Of a stretch of 5,569 bases of DNA, positions 1 through 5,131 are shown piece after piece; within the stretch, counting starts at the first letter, position 1, and each line of letters opens with the position of its first letter. The notes beneath the pieces are model-generated. The model worked only from the letters and a program-made list of their open reading frames with translations, did not search any database and had not been told where the DNA came from. This DNA comes from Hyphomicrobiales bacterium (GTDB lineage: Bacteria > Pseudomonadota > Alphaproteobacteria > Rhizobiales > Devosiaceae), in assembly GCA_015487985.1 (NCBI GenBank), contig WFOP01000035.1:1-5569 (forward strand), written 5' to 3'. Position numbers and translations under genes: made by a program.

Positions 1-23
1 CTCCAACAGCAGTTTGGTTTTCT
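1..23 (-). promoter_or_regulatory. Gap after glnK with a possible ribosome binding site for the next gene
   Basis: Read on the minus strand, the 23 bases after the glnK stop end in TTGGAG at the window edge. The GGAG (plus-strand ctcc, bases 1-4) would suit a start codon a few bases outside the window. In many proteobacteria glnK is followed closely by amtB, the ammonium channel that GlnK blocks, so amtB is the natural guess. The start codon and gene cannot be seen, so this is inference. Confidence 0.35.
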
Positions 24-362
24 TTACAGGGCGGCAGTGCCGGTTTCCCCGGTTCTGATGCGGGTGACGGCCTCAAGATCAAGAACAAAAATCTTGCCAT
101 CGCCAATACGGTCGGTGTTGGCGGCGGTCTTGATGGCGTCGGTGACGGCGGATGCCTGCGGGCTATCAACGGCAATTTCGACTTTGAGCTTGGGGACAAA
201 ATGCACCGCATATTCAGCGCCGCGATAAATTTCGGAATGTCCCTTTTGTCGCCCGTATCCCTTTACTTCAGATACGGTCATGCCGTGAACGTCCAGATCA
301 TTGAGGGCCTGACGGACATCCTCAATTCTTGATGGTTTGATAATTGCTATAATCAGTTTCAT
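24..362 (-). CDS. glnK: Nitrogen regulatory protein P-II, GlnK type
   Basis: This 112-residue protein is a full-length P-II signal transducer. These trimeric cytoplasmic proteins bind ATP/ADP and 2-oxoglutarate and report nitrogen status to AmtB, NtrB and adenylyltransferase. Visible signatures are the N-terminal MKLIIAIIKP, the T-loop stretch EVKGYGRQKGHSEIYRGAEY with the uridylylation residue Tyr51, the B-loop (GDGKIFV) and the C-terminal RIRTGE. The MKL start and the -AAL end favour GlnK/GlnZ over GlnB, but the two paralogues are hard to separate by eye. The start at 362 is chosen because AGGAG lies five bases upstream and P-II proteins begin exactly here. An open frame extends to 431 but would add 23 unrelated residues and overlap the sigma-54 promoter. 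The gene faces away from ubiH and probably leads into amtB beyond the left edge. Confidence 0.95.
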   Translation of the reverse strand: MKLIIAIIKPSRIEDVRQALNDLDVHGMTVSEVKGYGRQKGHSEIYRGAEYAVHFVPKLKVEIAVDSPQASAVTDAIKTAANTDRIGDGKIFVLDLEAVTRIRTGETGTAAL

Positions 363-367
363 GATTG

Positions 368-372
368 CTCCT
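368..372 (-). promoter_or_regulatory. Ribosome binding site fixing the glnK start
   Basis: AGGAG on the minus strand (plus ctcct), five bases before the ATG at 362-360. It supports the 112-residue P-II over the in-frame extension starting at 431. Confidence 0.8.
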
Positions 373-408
373 GAGCAGTGTTTGGTTCGGGTATTGCCGT
401 TTTTGGAT

Positions 409-423
409 TCAAGAGGTGTGCCA
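409..423 (-). promoter_or_regulatory. Sigma-54 (RpoN) -24/-12 promoter for glnK
   Basis: The minus strand reads TGGCACACCTCTTGA, against the RpoN consensus TGGCACG-N4-TTGC. The -24 TGGCAC block is perfect and the spacing between the GG and the -12 element is correct. The one key departure is GA instead of GC at -12. Transcription would begin near 397-398, giving a leader of about 35 bases before the glnK ATG. RpoN/NtrC control of glnK is well established in proteobacteria, so both site and context agree. Confidence 0.7.
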
Positions 424-441
424 GTTTGCAAAAATTTGCCT

Positions 442-454
442 TAACGCATTGATT
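442..454 (-). promoter_or_regulatory. Probable IHF binding site in the glnK promoter
   Basis: The minus strand reads AATCAATGCGTTA, a full match to the IHF consensus WATCAA-N4-TTR. An A/T-rich run (plus 453-460 and beyond) lies on the side where IHF sites usually carry one. The centre is about 50 bases upstream of the predicted glnK start, the usual place for IHF to bend DNA so that a distant activator reaches sigma-54 polymerase. Chance matches to this consensus are common, so the position next to a sigma-54 element is the main support. Confidence 0.55.
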
Positions 455-548
455 TTATTTGCTAACTTTATCATCGCCAAAAGGTAAGGACATTTTGAAT
501 GAACAGAAATGCCTAAAAAATATGCACAATGAAACGATGTGGTGAAAA

Positions 549-636
549 ATGCAGCATTTGCACCTGTTGTTGGAAATTGTGCTGTCGAGGTGAAAATTTT
601 ATGCCGCCGGTGCAATGAATTTATGCTGCCGATGCA
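549..636 (+). repeat. Three related dyads, ATGC-N-GC-N3-TGCA
   Basis: Copies lie at 549-562 (ATGCAGCATTTGCA), 601-614 (ATGCCGCCGGTGCA) and 623-636 (ATGCTGCCGATGCA). Each holds TGC-N7-GCA. The last two are part of a longer direct repeat (TTATGCYGCCGRTGCAAT, 599-616 and 621-638) with a 22-base period and only two mismatches. The offsets of 52 and 22 bases are close to five and two helical turns, so all three would face the same side of the DNA. They probably bind a regulator of ubiH, glnK or both. The spacing differs from the NtrC site (TGCAC-N7-GTGCA). Confidence 0.5.
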
Positions 637-681
637 ATAATGTGATATGTGAAATTCAGGTGATGTGCCGTGCTTGTAGAT

Positions 682-685
682 GAGG
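682..685 (+). promoter_or_regulatory. Ribosome binding site supporting the ubiH ATG at 691
   Basis: GAGG lies five bases before ATG 691. A competing AGGTG at 658-662 lies seven bases before an in-frame GTG at 670, so the start is not settled. Confidence 0.5.
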
Positions 686-690
686 AAAAA

Positions 691-1932
691 ATGGCAAAAT
701 CAGCAAAGAAAATATCCGCTGATAAAAAATTCGATGTGGCAATCGTTGGGGGTGGGCCGGCAGGTTTAACCCTTGGGGCAACCCTGGTGCATTTCATGCC
801 GGAGCTGAAAGTGGTGATTTGTGATCGGGGCAGTTTTGAGGTTCCAGATGATGCGCGTTCTCTGGCGCTGGCGGCGGGGGTAACCCGAATTTATGAAGCG
901 CTGGGAATCTGGGAGGAAATGAAAGAGCAGGCCTGCCCGATTACCAAAATGCATGTGACAGATTCGGGCACCGGGGATCGTTCTCGTCCACTGTTTCTCT
1001 CGTTTGAGGGGGAGGTTGGTCCCGGTCAGCCTTTTGCCCATATGGTTCCTTTTCGTCAAATCATGGCCGGATTGCTAAAAAAGACAAAAGACAATTTGAC
1101 GCTGCTGGCTAAAACCCGTGTTGCAACCATGGACCGTTCGGGGGCTAGGGCTGTTCTGGAATTGTCTGGGGGAAAGAGGATTGAAGCTGACCTTGTGGTG
1201 GCTGCCGATGGTTCGCGCTCGGCCCTTCGGGATATGGCGGGGATTGAAACCATTATATCGGATTATCGCCAATCGGGACTGGTTACCACCATTGCCCATG
1301 AAAAGCCTCATCAACAAACCGCCTTTGAACATTTCAGACCTGCGGGGCCATTTGCTTCTTTGCCTTTGCCGGGTAATCGCTCTTCGCTGGTCTGGACCGA
1401 AAATTCCGGGGATGCGCAACGCCTAAAGGAATTGCCGGCGGATGAGCAGGCTGCCCATATCGAAGTCTCGATGGGCTATTGTCTGGGGGCTGTGACACTT
1501 GAAGAACCTATTCAGGCATTTCCTTTGCGCCTGTGTATTGCGCGTGAATTTGTGGTTCAGCGGCTGGCGCTGATGGGGGATGCCGCCCATGCCGTTCATC
1601 CCATCACCGGGCAGGGGTTAAATCTTGGCCTGAAAGATGTGGCGGCGCTGGCGGAAGTCATCATTGAGGCGGTGCGGCAGGGAGAAGATATTGGCTCGTT
1701 AAATGTTCTGCAACGTTATGAACGCTGGCGGCGTCTGGATGTAGCTTTGATGGCGATGGCCACCGATAGTCTTAATCGACTGTTTTCAAATGATGTGGCG
1801 GCCATAAGAGCGTTGCGTGACCTGGGCCTTGGCGTTGTGGATCGTATGCCGCTTGTTAAAAAAGCGCTTATTCGTCATGCGGCCGGTGTGGGGGGCGGTG
1901 GTCCCAAACTGCTTCAGGGGCAGGATATTTAA
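691..1932 (+). CDS. ubiH: UbiH/UbiF/COQ6-family FAD-dependent ubiquinone hydroxylase
   Basis: This is a class A flavoprotein monooxygenase of ubiquinone biosynthesis, expected to hydroxylate the aromatic ring of a polyprenylated intermediate using FAD, NAD(P)H and O2, probably at the inner membrane face. Three family motifs are visible in 413-residue numbering: the dinucleotide-binding GGGPAG at 20-25, the DG motif (AADGSRS) with D173-G174, and the flavin-ribityl motif GDAAH at 296-300, followed by HPITGQGLNLGL. Length is normal for the family (about 400). ATG 691 with GAGG upstream is preferred; GTG 670 with AGGTG upstream would add seven residues. Alphaproteobacteria often use broad-specificity members (UbiL, UbiM), so the ring position cannot be assigned and the symbol is a family label. 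It is divergent from glnK and converges on the Trm112-like gene 51 bases away. Confidence 0.9.
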   Translation: MAKSAKKISADKKFDVAIVGGGPAGLTLGATLVHFMPELKVVICDRGSFEVPDDARSLALAAGVTRIYEALGIWEEMKEQACPITKMHVTDSGTGDRSRPLFLSFEGEVGPGQPFAHMVPFRQIMAGLLKKTKDNLTLLAKTRVATMDRSGARAVLELSGGKRIEADLVVAADGSRSALRDMAGIETIISDYRQSGLVTTIAHEKPHQQTAFEHFRPAGPFASLPLPGNRSSLVWTENSGDAQRLKELPADEQAAHIEVSMGYCLGAVTLEEPIQAFPLRLCIAREFVVQRLALMGDAAHAVHPITGQGLNLGLKDVAALAEVIIEAVRQGEDIGSLNVLQRYERWRRLDVALMAMATDSLNRLFSNDVAAIRALRDLGLGVVDRMPLVKKALIRHAAGVGGGGPKLLQGQDI

Positions 1933-1983
1933 CCAAGGCCCGAATGTGCCTGGCCTGATGTTCAAAAGTTTTCTGACTTTGTT

Positions 1984-2208
1984 TTATTTCAGTTTTTGAA
2001 TTTCTTCTTCGCTCAGGCTGCGCGCTTCGGTGACGCATAGCAGGGGCACGCCTTTTGAAATGGGGAAAGCGATGCGGGCGGCGGCGGAAATAAGTTCGGT
2101 TTTTGAACTGTTCAGGGTCAATTGGGTTTTTGTCAGGGGGCAGACCAGCATCTCAAGGGCCAGCGGGTCCAGGCGATAACGCTCGGATTCTATAAAGCGC
2201 GAACTCAT
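1984..2208 (-). CDS. UPF0434/Trm112-like small protein
   Basis: This 74-residue protein resembles YcaR/UPF0434 and the Trm112 zinc-ribbon family: LDPLALEMLVCPLTKTQL near the N-terminus, then ELISAAARIAFPISKGVPLL and a TEARSL end segment. In eukaryotes and archaea Trm112 activates several methyltransferases; the role of the bacterial short form is not firmly known. Only Cys23 of the usual CPxC pair remains (CPLT), and one other cysteine is present (Cys58), so normal four-cysteine zinc binding is unlikely. This loss is, as far as I recall, common in alphaproteobacterial members. Its ATG overlaps the stop of the upstream LON-domain gene by four bases (ATGA, 2205-2208), which implies translational coupling. 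It is the last gene of the operon and converges on ubiH. Confidence 0.85.
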   Translation of the reverse strand: MSSRFIESERYRLDPLALEMLVCPLTKTQLTLNSSKTELISAAARIAFPISKGVPLLCVTEARSLSEEEIQKLK

Positions 2209-2879
2209 TGTATGCCTGAACTGGGGCCTTTTGCGCCGGCTTTGGCCATTTCCATTTCCGCCAATGCAATCAGGGTCTGGGCTCGTTGATTAAGGGACTT
2301 TGCCTCCAGCAGGGCCTGTTTTTCAACGGCACCATAAGGGGACATGACACAGCACATATTTACCAGTTGCGTGGTATCAATTTTTTTTATTCCATCCCAG
2401 TCAAATTCAAAATTTGCAAAATCTGAATAGGCGCGCATCAGGGCAAGAAATTCCTCGCGGTTGACCTGATCAATTCCCGTATCGGGGTCAAAATCATCCG
2501 CATATGGTTCGATATTGATTTCTGCCATCCGGTAGGGGGTGTCTGTTGGTACTTCTTTCAATATTTCAAACCGGGAAAGGCCGTCCAGCACAACGACATA
2601 TTTTCCATCATTTTGTTCTTCAAAGGCGCGCAAATATCCAAGGGAGCCGATTTTCTTTAGCGGCGTATCCTGATCCCCTGGTGATTCTTCAGAATCATTT
2701 TCGGGTTGAATGAGGCCCATAACCCGGTTTTTGCTCAAAATATCGTTGATGAGCGCCACATAGCGCGGCTCAAATATCAATAATGGCCGCTGGGTATGGG
2801 GCAATAAAAGCGCACCTGAAAGGGGCAACAGGGGAATTCTGTTGTCAATTTCTGTGATGGAATTGGGCCGCATGTTCAT
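2205..2879 (-). CDS. Stand-alone LON substrate-binding domain protein
   Basis: This 224-residue protein consists of a Lon N-terminal (LAN/LON, PF02190-type) domain. The family signature is visible early: IPLLPLSGALLLPHTQRPLL followed by IFEPRY, then the core stretch VMGLIQPE and IGSLGYLRAFEEQNDGKYVV. The C-terminal half is predicted helical (EEFLALMRAYSDF, then EKQALLEAKSLNQRAQTLIA), as in the Lon substrate-recognition region. There is no AAA+ ATPase Walker motif and no Ser-Lys peptidase domain, so it cannot be a protease alone. Full-length Lon is about 800 residues, but this short form is a known family and not a truncation. Function is unproven; substrate binding or delivery in protein quality control is plausible beside a holdase chaperone. 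Both ends overlap neighbouring genes by ATGA (2876-2879 and 2205-2208). A second in-frame ATG lies two codons downstream. Confidence 0.9.
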   Translation of the reverse strand: MNMRPNSITEIDNRIPLLPLSGALLLPHTQRPLLIFEPRYVALINDILSKNRVMGLIQPENDSEESPGDQDTPLKKIGSLGYLRAFEEQNDGKYVVVLDGLSRFEILKEVPTDTPYRMAEINIEPYADDFDPDTGIDQVNREEFLALMRAYSDFANFEFDWDGIKKIDTTQLVNMCCVMSPYGAVEKQALLEAKSLNQRAQTLIALAEMEMAKAGAKGPSSGIQ

Positions 2880-3844
2880 GAAAACAGTGTTCGGGACAAT
2901 AATTTGCGTCCGGCAATCGTTGCAGGTGCGCTGGGACCCCAGGATTCGAAAAATTCAAGAAGTTTGGCACGTCCACCATCTTCATTCCATTCGCGATCGC
3001 GTTTGATGATTTCAATGAGTGCCTGGCTTGCTTTTTCGTGCTGCCCTTCAGCATTATAAAGGATCGCCAAATCCATCCGGGCCTGCATATTATCAGGGTT
3101 GGCCTCAATATCCGCCAGAATCTGCTCAACACCTTCAAGTTCATCGGCTTCAAGAACAAGATCCAGTGCCTTTTTTGCCGTGAGGTATTCCGGTGTTTTC
3201 TGGTCTGGCGCGGGCACAAGGGCCAGAGCCTGTTTGGCCTGTTCCAGTGCATTAGCCTGAATAAATGCTCTGGTTACACCGCAAAGTGCCTTGGTATGTT
3301 CGGGCACCTGCTGCAATATCTGACCATAAATATTGATGGCGTGGTCCGTTTCTTTTGCCGCCAGCGCCTTTTCTGCTGTTTCAAGGGCTTTATTTACCTG
3401 CGTTTCGAATTCAGAATTTTCATTTCCATCCGGGGATGATTGAAGCTGTTTGGTGATAAACTGGCGAATATCACTTTCGGGCAGGGCACCCATAAATCCG
3501 TCAACGGGCTGACCGTTGGAAAAAGAAAACACCGCCGGGATGGATTTTACGCCCATCTGGCTGGCGAGCTGGGTGTTTTCGTCGATATTTATTTTTACCA
3601 GTCTGATTTTGCCATTGGCCTCGGCAACAATCTTTTCCAGTGTGGGGCCTAATTGTTTGCATGGCCCACACCAGGGTGCCCAGAAATCCACAAGAACCGG
3701 CACGTTGCCCGAAGAATCAATGACATCGGATTGAAAAGTGGCAGTGGAGCCATCTTTTATCAGTTCTGCGCCTGCTTTTGTCGCCTGTGGTGAGGGGGTG
3801 ACACCAACTGGCGCCGTGGAGGTTGAAAAATCATCCATCATCAT
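2876..3844 (-). CDS. cnoX: Thioredoxin-TPR chaperedoxin (CnoX/YbbN family)
   Basis: This 322-residue cytoplasmic protein has an N-terminal thioredoxin fold (about residues 28-135) with the active site WAPWCGPCK (Cys59 and Cys62) and the cis-proline segment VKSIPAVFSF. A C-terminal tetratricopeptide-like region (about 150-300) follows, with repeats such as HAINIYGQILQQVPEHTKAL and ILADIEANPDNMQARMDLAI. CnoX proteins are holdases that protect clients from oxidation and pass them to folding chaperones. E. coli CnoX lacks the CxxC pair, while this one keeps CGPC and should have reductase activity, as described for Caulobacter. Residues 1-27 are a low-complexity, probably disordered lead. ATG 3844 is chosen because AGG lies seven bases upstream, although two further in-frame ATGs follow at once. 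It is the first gene of a three-gene overlapping operon. Confidence 0.93.
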   Translation of the reverse strand: MMMDDFSTSTAPVGVTPSPQATKAGAELIKDGSTATFQSDVIDSSGNVPVLVDFWAPWCGPCKQLGPTLEKIVAEANGKIRLVKINIDENTQLASQMGVKSIPAVFSFSNGQPVDGFMGALPESDIRQFITKQLQSSPDGNENSEFETQVNKALETAEKALAAKETDHAINIYGQILQQVPEHTKALCGVTRAFIQANALEQAKQALALVPAPDQKTPEYLTAKKALDLVLEADELEGVEQILADIEANPDNMQARMDLAILYNAEGQHEKASQALIEIIKRDREWNEDGGRAKLLEFFESWGPSAPATIAGRKLLSRTLFS

Positions 3845-3860
3845 AAGTCTACCTAATTAG

Positions 3861-3878
3861 GGCGCATTTCAACGCGCC
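3861..3878 (-). promoter_or_regulatory. Small hairpin in the cnoX leader
   Basis: GGCGC and GCGCC form a perfect five-base GC stem with an eight-base loop. It lies just after the predicted transcription start and seven bases upstream of the AGG ribosome binding site. No T-run follows, so it is not a terminator. It might stabilise the mRNA or tune translation; this is inference. Confidence 0.3.
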
Positions 3879-3885
3879 TTGAACC

Positions 3886-3916
3886 ATTATATTTCTATTA
3901 CACATAAGACGGGCAA
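3886..3916 (-). promoter_or_regulatory. Sigma-70 type promoter for the cnoX operon
   Basis: The minus strand carries a perfect -10 TATAAT (3891-3886) and a -35 TTGCCC (3916-3911, four of six consensus bases) with a 19-base spacer, slightly long. Transcription would begin near 3879, giving a leader of about 35 bases. No heat-shock (sigma-32) style element was seen. Confidence 0.5.
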
Positions 3917-4016
3917 AAATAAGGTTCAATAGATGTGTAAGATTTGGGTTGCAATTAAACATTTGATTGGGCATATAGGCGCGCGACGGTTCCTCGCTGA
4001 ATTTTAACGGATTTGG

Positions 4017-4022
4017 TATATG
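4017..4022 (+). promoter_or_regulatory. Possible -10 element for the tRNA gene
   Basis: TATATG (preceded by GG) matches four of six -10 bases and lies 15 bases before the mature tRNA 5' end. No good -35 hexamer is found at 16-18 bases upstream, so this is weak. Confidence 0.25.
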
Positions 4023-4037
4023 GGAACAGTCTGGAGT

Positions 4038-4112
4038 GCGGGCGTAGCTCAGGGGTAGAGCGAAACCTTGCCAAGGTTTAGGTCGTCAGTTCGAATCTGA
4101 TCGCCCGCTCCA
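4038..4112 (+). tRNA. tRNA-Gly (anticodon GCC)
   Basis: A complete cloverleaf can be folded by eye. The acceptor stem GCGGGCG (4038-4044) pairs with CGCCCGC (4102-4108), followed by discriminator T and an encoded CCA (4110-4112). The D arm is GCTC/GAGC (4047-4061). The anticodon stem AAACC/GGTTT (4063-4079) holds the loop TTGCCAA with anticodon GCC at 4070-4072, which reads GGC and GGU glycine codons. The T arm is GTCAG/CTGAT (one G-U pair) with loop TTCGAAT. It is a single tRNA with its own terminator, on the strand opposite to both neighbouring genes. Confidence 0.97.
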
Positions 4113-4116
4113 ATTT

Positions 4117-4136
4117 TCAATGCCGGCAAGCATTGA
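4117..4136 (+). repeat. Inverted repeat between tRNA and terminator
   Basis: TCAATGC (4117-4123) and GCATTGA (4130-4136) form a perfect seven-base stem with a six-base loop, four bases after the tRNA CCA end. It may guide 3' processing of the precursor; no T-run follows it. Confidence 0.4.
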
Positions 4137-4140
4137 TGCT

Positions 4141-4172
4141 AAGGGTCCTTCGGGGCCCTTTTGCTTTTGTTG
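4141..4172 (+). terminator. Rho-independent terminator of the tRNA-Gly gene
   Basis: AAGGGTCC pairs with GGGCCCTT over eight bases (one G-U) around a stable TTCG tetraloop (4149-4152), followed by the T-rich tail TTGCTTTTGTTG. It works in the plus direction only, because no T-run follows the stem on the minus strand. Confidence 0.85.
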
Positions 4173-4195
4173 TGCTCTTTTGTTTTTTGCTATGT

Positions 4196-5131
4196 TTATC
4201 GGGCCATGGCGTTGGCGGCGGTTACAAGTATGGCCGGCACATAAATAACCGGTTCTTTAATGGTTTTTCCGTTTAGCAATCGGGCCACCGCATCGGCTGT
4301 TGCTGTGCCAATGCCGACAAAATCCTGCGCCATGGAGGCTTCAAAACTTCCCCCCGAAGCTATGGCATTTTGCGCTTCAGGGCTGGCATCCATGCCAACT
4401 ATTACGATACCTTCGTTTGAGCGCCCCGCATCTTCAATGGCTTGCAATGCGCCAAGGGCGGGCTGGTCCCAGGCGGCCCAAACAGCGGAAATGGCGCCCG
4501 GATCGGGATTGGCGGCAAGAAGTGCTGTCATTTTAGCGCGGGAATCGGCAATGCCCCCATCCGATACATCCGGGGTGATGCGCTCAATCACCTTGATATC
4601 GGGGAAAGTTCCAAAAACAGCGTCGCCAATTATTCCGCGAATTTGAACGGGGGGAAAGGCATCAAATACGAACATAACCAGGCGCCCCTGCCCATCAATT
4701 CTGTCGGTGAGATAAGAAGACATGCGGGCGGCCATGGCATATCCATTACTGGTAACGTTGGTGGCCAATAATTTGTCCATTCCCGCATCCATTCCCACAA
4801 CTGGAATACCGGCAGTTTTTGCAGCTTCAAGACCAGCGGTTATCCGGGTGGGATTAACGTCAATGACAATGGCATCAACGTTTTGGCTAACCGCATCTTC
4901 AAGCCGTGAGATTATTGCCGGGATATCCCCGGCGGTATCCACCACATTGACTTCCCAGCCGTTTTTCATGGCGGCATCCTGAAACCCTTCTAGGGAATAT
5001 TGCGTGTCGGGCTGTGTCATATTGGGTGTGATGAGTGTAATTTTGTGTTGTGCAAGGGCGGCCTGAATGGATATCGCCGTTAATAATATGGCTGCCACGG
5101 CCAGACCTGCGGATTTGATCAGACGATACAT
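4196..5131 (-). CDS. Periplasmic sugar-type ABC transporter substrate-binding protein
   Basis: This 311-residue protein belongs to the RbsB-like type I periplasmic binding family (Peripla_BP_4, PF13407 type). An N-terminal signal peptide is clear: positive MYRLIK, hydrophobic GLAVAAILLTAISI and an ALA/Q cleavage site after residue 27. There is no lipobox cysteine, so the mature protein is soluble in the periplasm. Family features include ITLITPNMTQPDTQYSLEGF at the mature N-terminus, AIVIDVNPTRITAGLEAAKT, GIPVVGMDAGMD and IVIVGMDASPEAQNAI. Length is normal. The ligand cannot be read from sequence; a pentose, hexose or related polyol is typical. AGGA lies five bases before ATG 5131. Usually ATPase and permease genes follow, but here the next downstream gene is the opposing tRNA-Gly 84 bases away, so this is an orphan or the last gene of its unit. 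Confidence 0.9.
   Translation of the reverse strand: MYRLIKSAGLAVAAILLTAISIQAALAQHKITLITPNMTQPDTQYSLEGFQDAAMKNGWEVNVVDTAGDIPAIISRLEDAVSQNVDAIVIDVNPTRITAGLEAAKTAGIPVVGMDAGMDKLLATNVTSNGYAMAARMSSYLTDRIDGQGRLVMFVFDAFPPVQIRGIIGDAVFGTFPDIKVIERITPDVSDGGIADSRAKMTALLAANPDPGAISAVWAAWDQPALGALQAIEDAGRSNEGIVIVGMDASPEAQNAIASGGSFEASMAQDFVGIGTATADAVARLLNGKTIKEPVIYVPAILVTAANAMAR

Larger units (their letters stand above)
363..690. other. Divergent regulatory region between glnK and ubiH
   Basis: About 330 bases without a convincing gene separate the two divergent starts. From the glnK side it contains the glnK ribosome binding site, a -24/-12 sigma-54 element (409-423), an IHF consensus match (442-454), an AT-rich stretch, a weak NtrC-like dyad (578-594, TGTGC..GGTGAA) and three related dyads (549-636). 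A perfect short palindrome, AAATGC-A-GCATTT, lies at 547-559. No clear sigma-70 promoter for ubiH could be picked; it should lie around the two right-hand dyads. Confidence 0.7.

Noticed and set aside
363..431. N-terminal extension of glnK by 23 residues
   Set aside because: P-II proteins begin at the MKL at 362, AGGAG stands before it, and the extension would place coding sequence over the sigma-54 element, upstream of the predicted mRNA start.
409..615. Open frame of 68 codons on the minus strand
   Set aside because: It resembles no known family, covers the regulatory motifs and overlaps the glnK promoter; it looks like chance in AT-rich non-coding DNA.
1936..1956. AGGCC/GGCCT stem between convergent ubiH and the Trm112-like gene
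   Set aside because: The stem is only five bases with an 11-base loop and no T-run directly after it on either strand, so a terminator call is not supported.
2845..3252. Long minus-strand frame inside cnoX, and plus-strand frames at 3038-3439 and 3440-3652
   Set aside because: They lie in other frames of a clearly assigned gene and show no family signature.
4038..4112. tRNA-Gly as an integration site for a genomic island
   Set aside because: No second copy of the tRNA 3' end, no integrase and no direct repeat are visible in the window.
4260..4982. Several plus-strand frames opposite the binding-protein gene
   Set aside because: They are antisense shadows of a gene with an intact signal peptide and family motifs, and have no sensible products.
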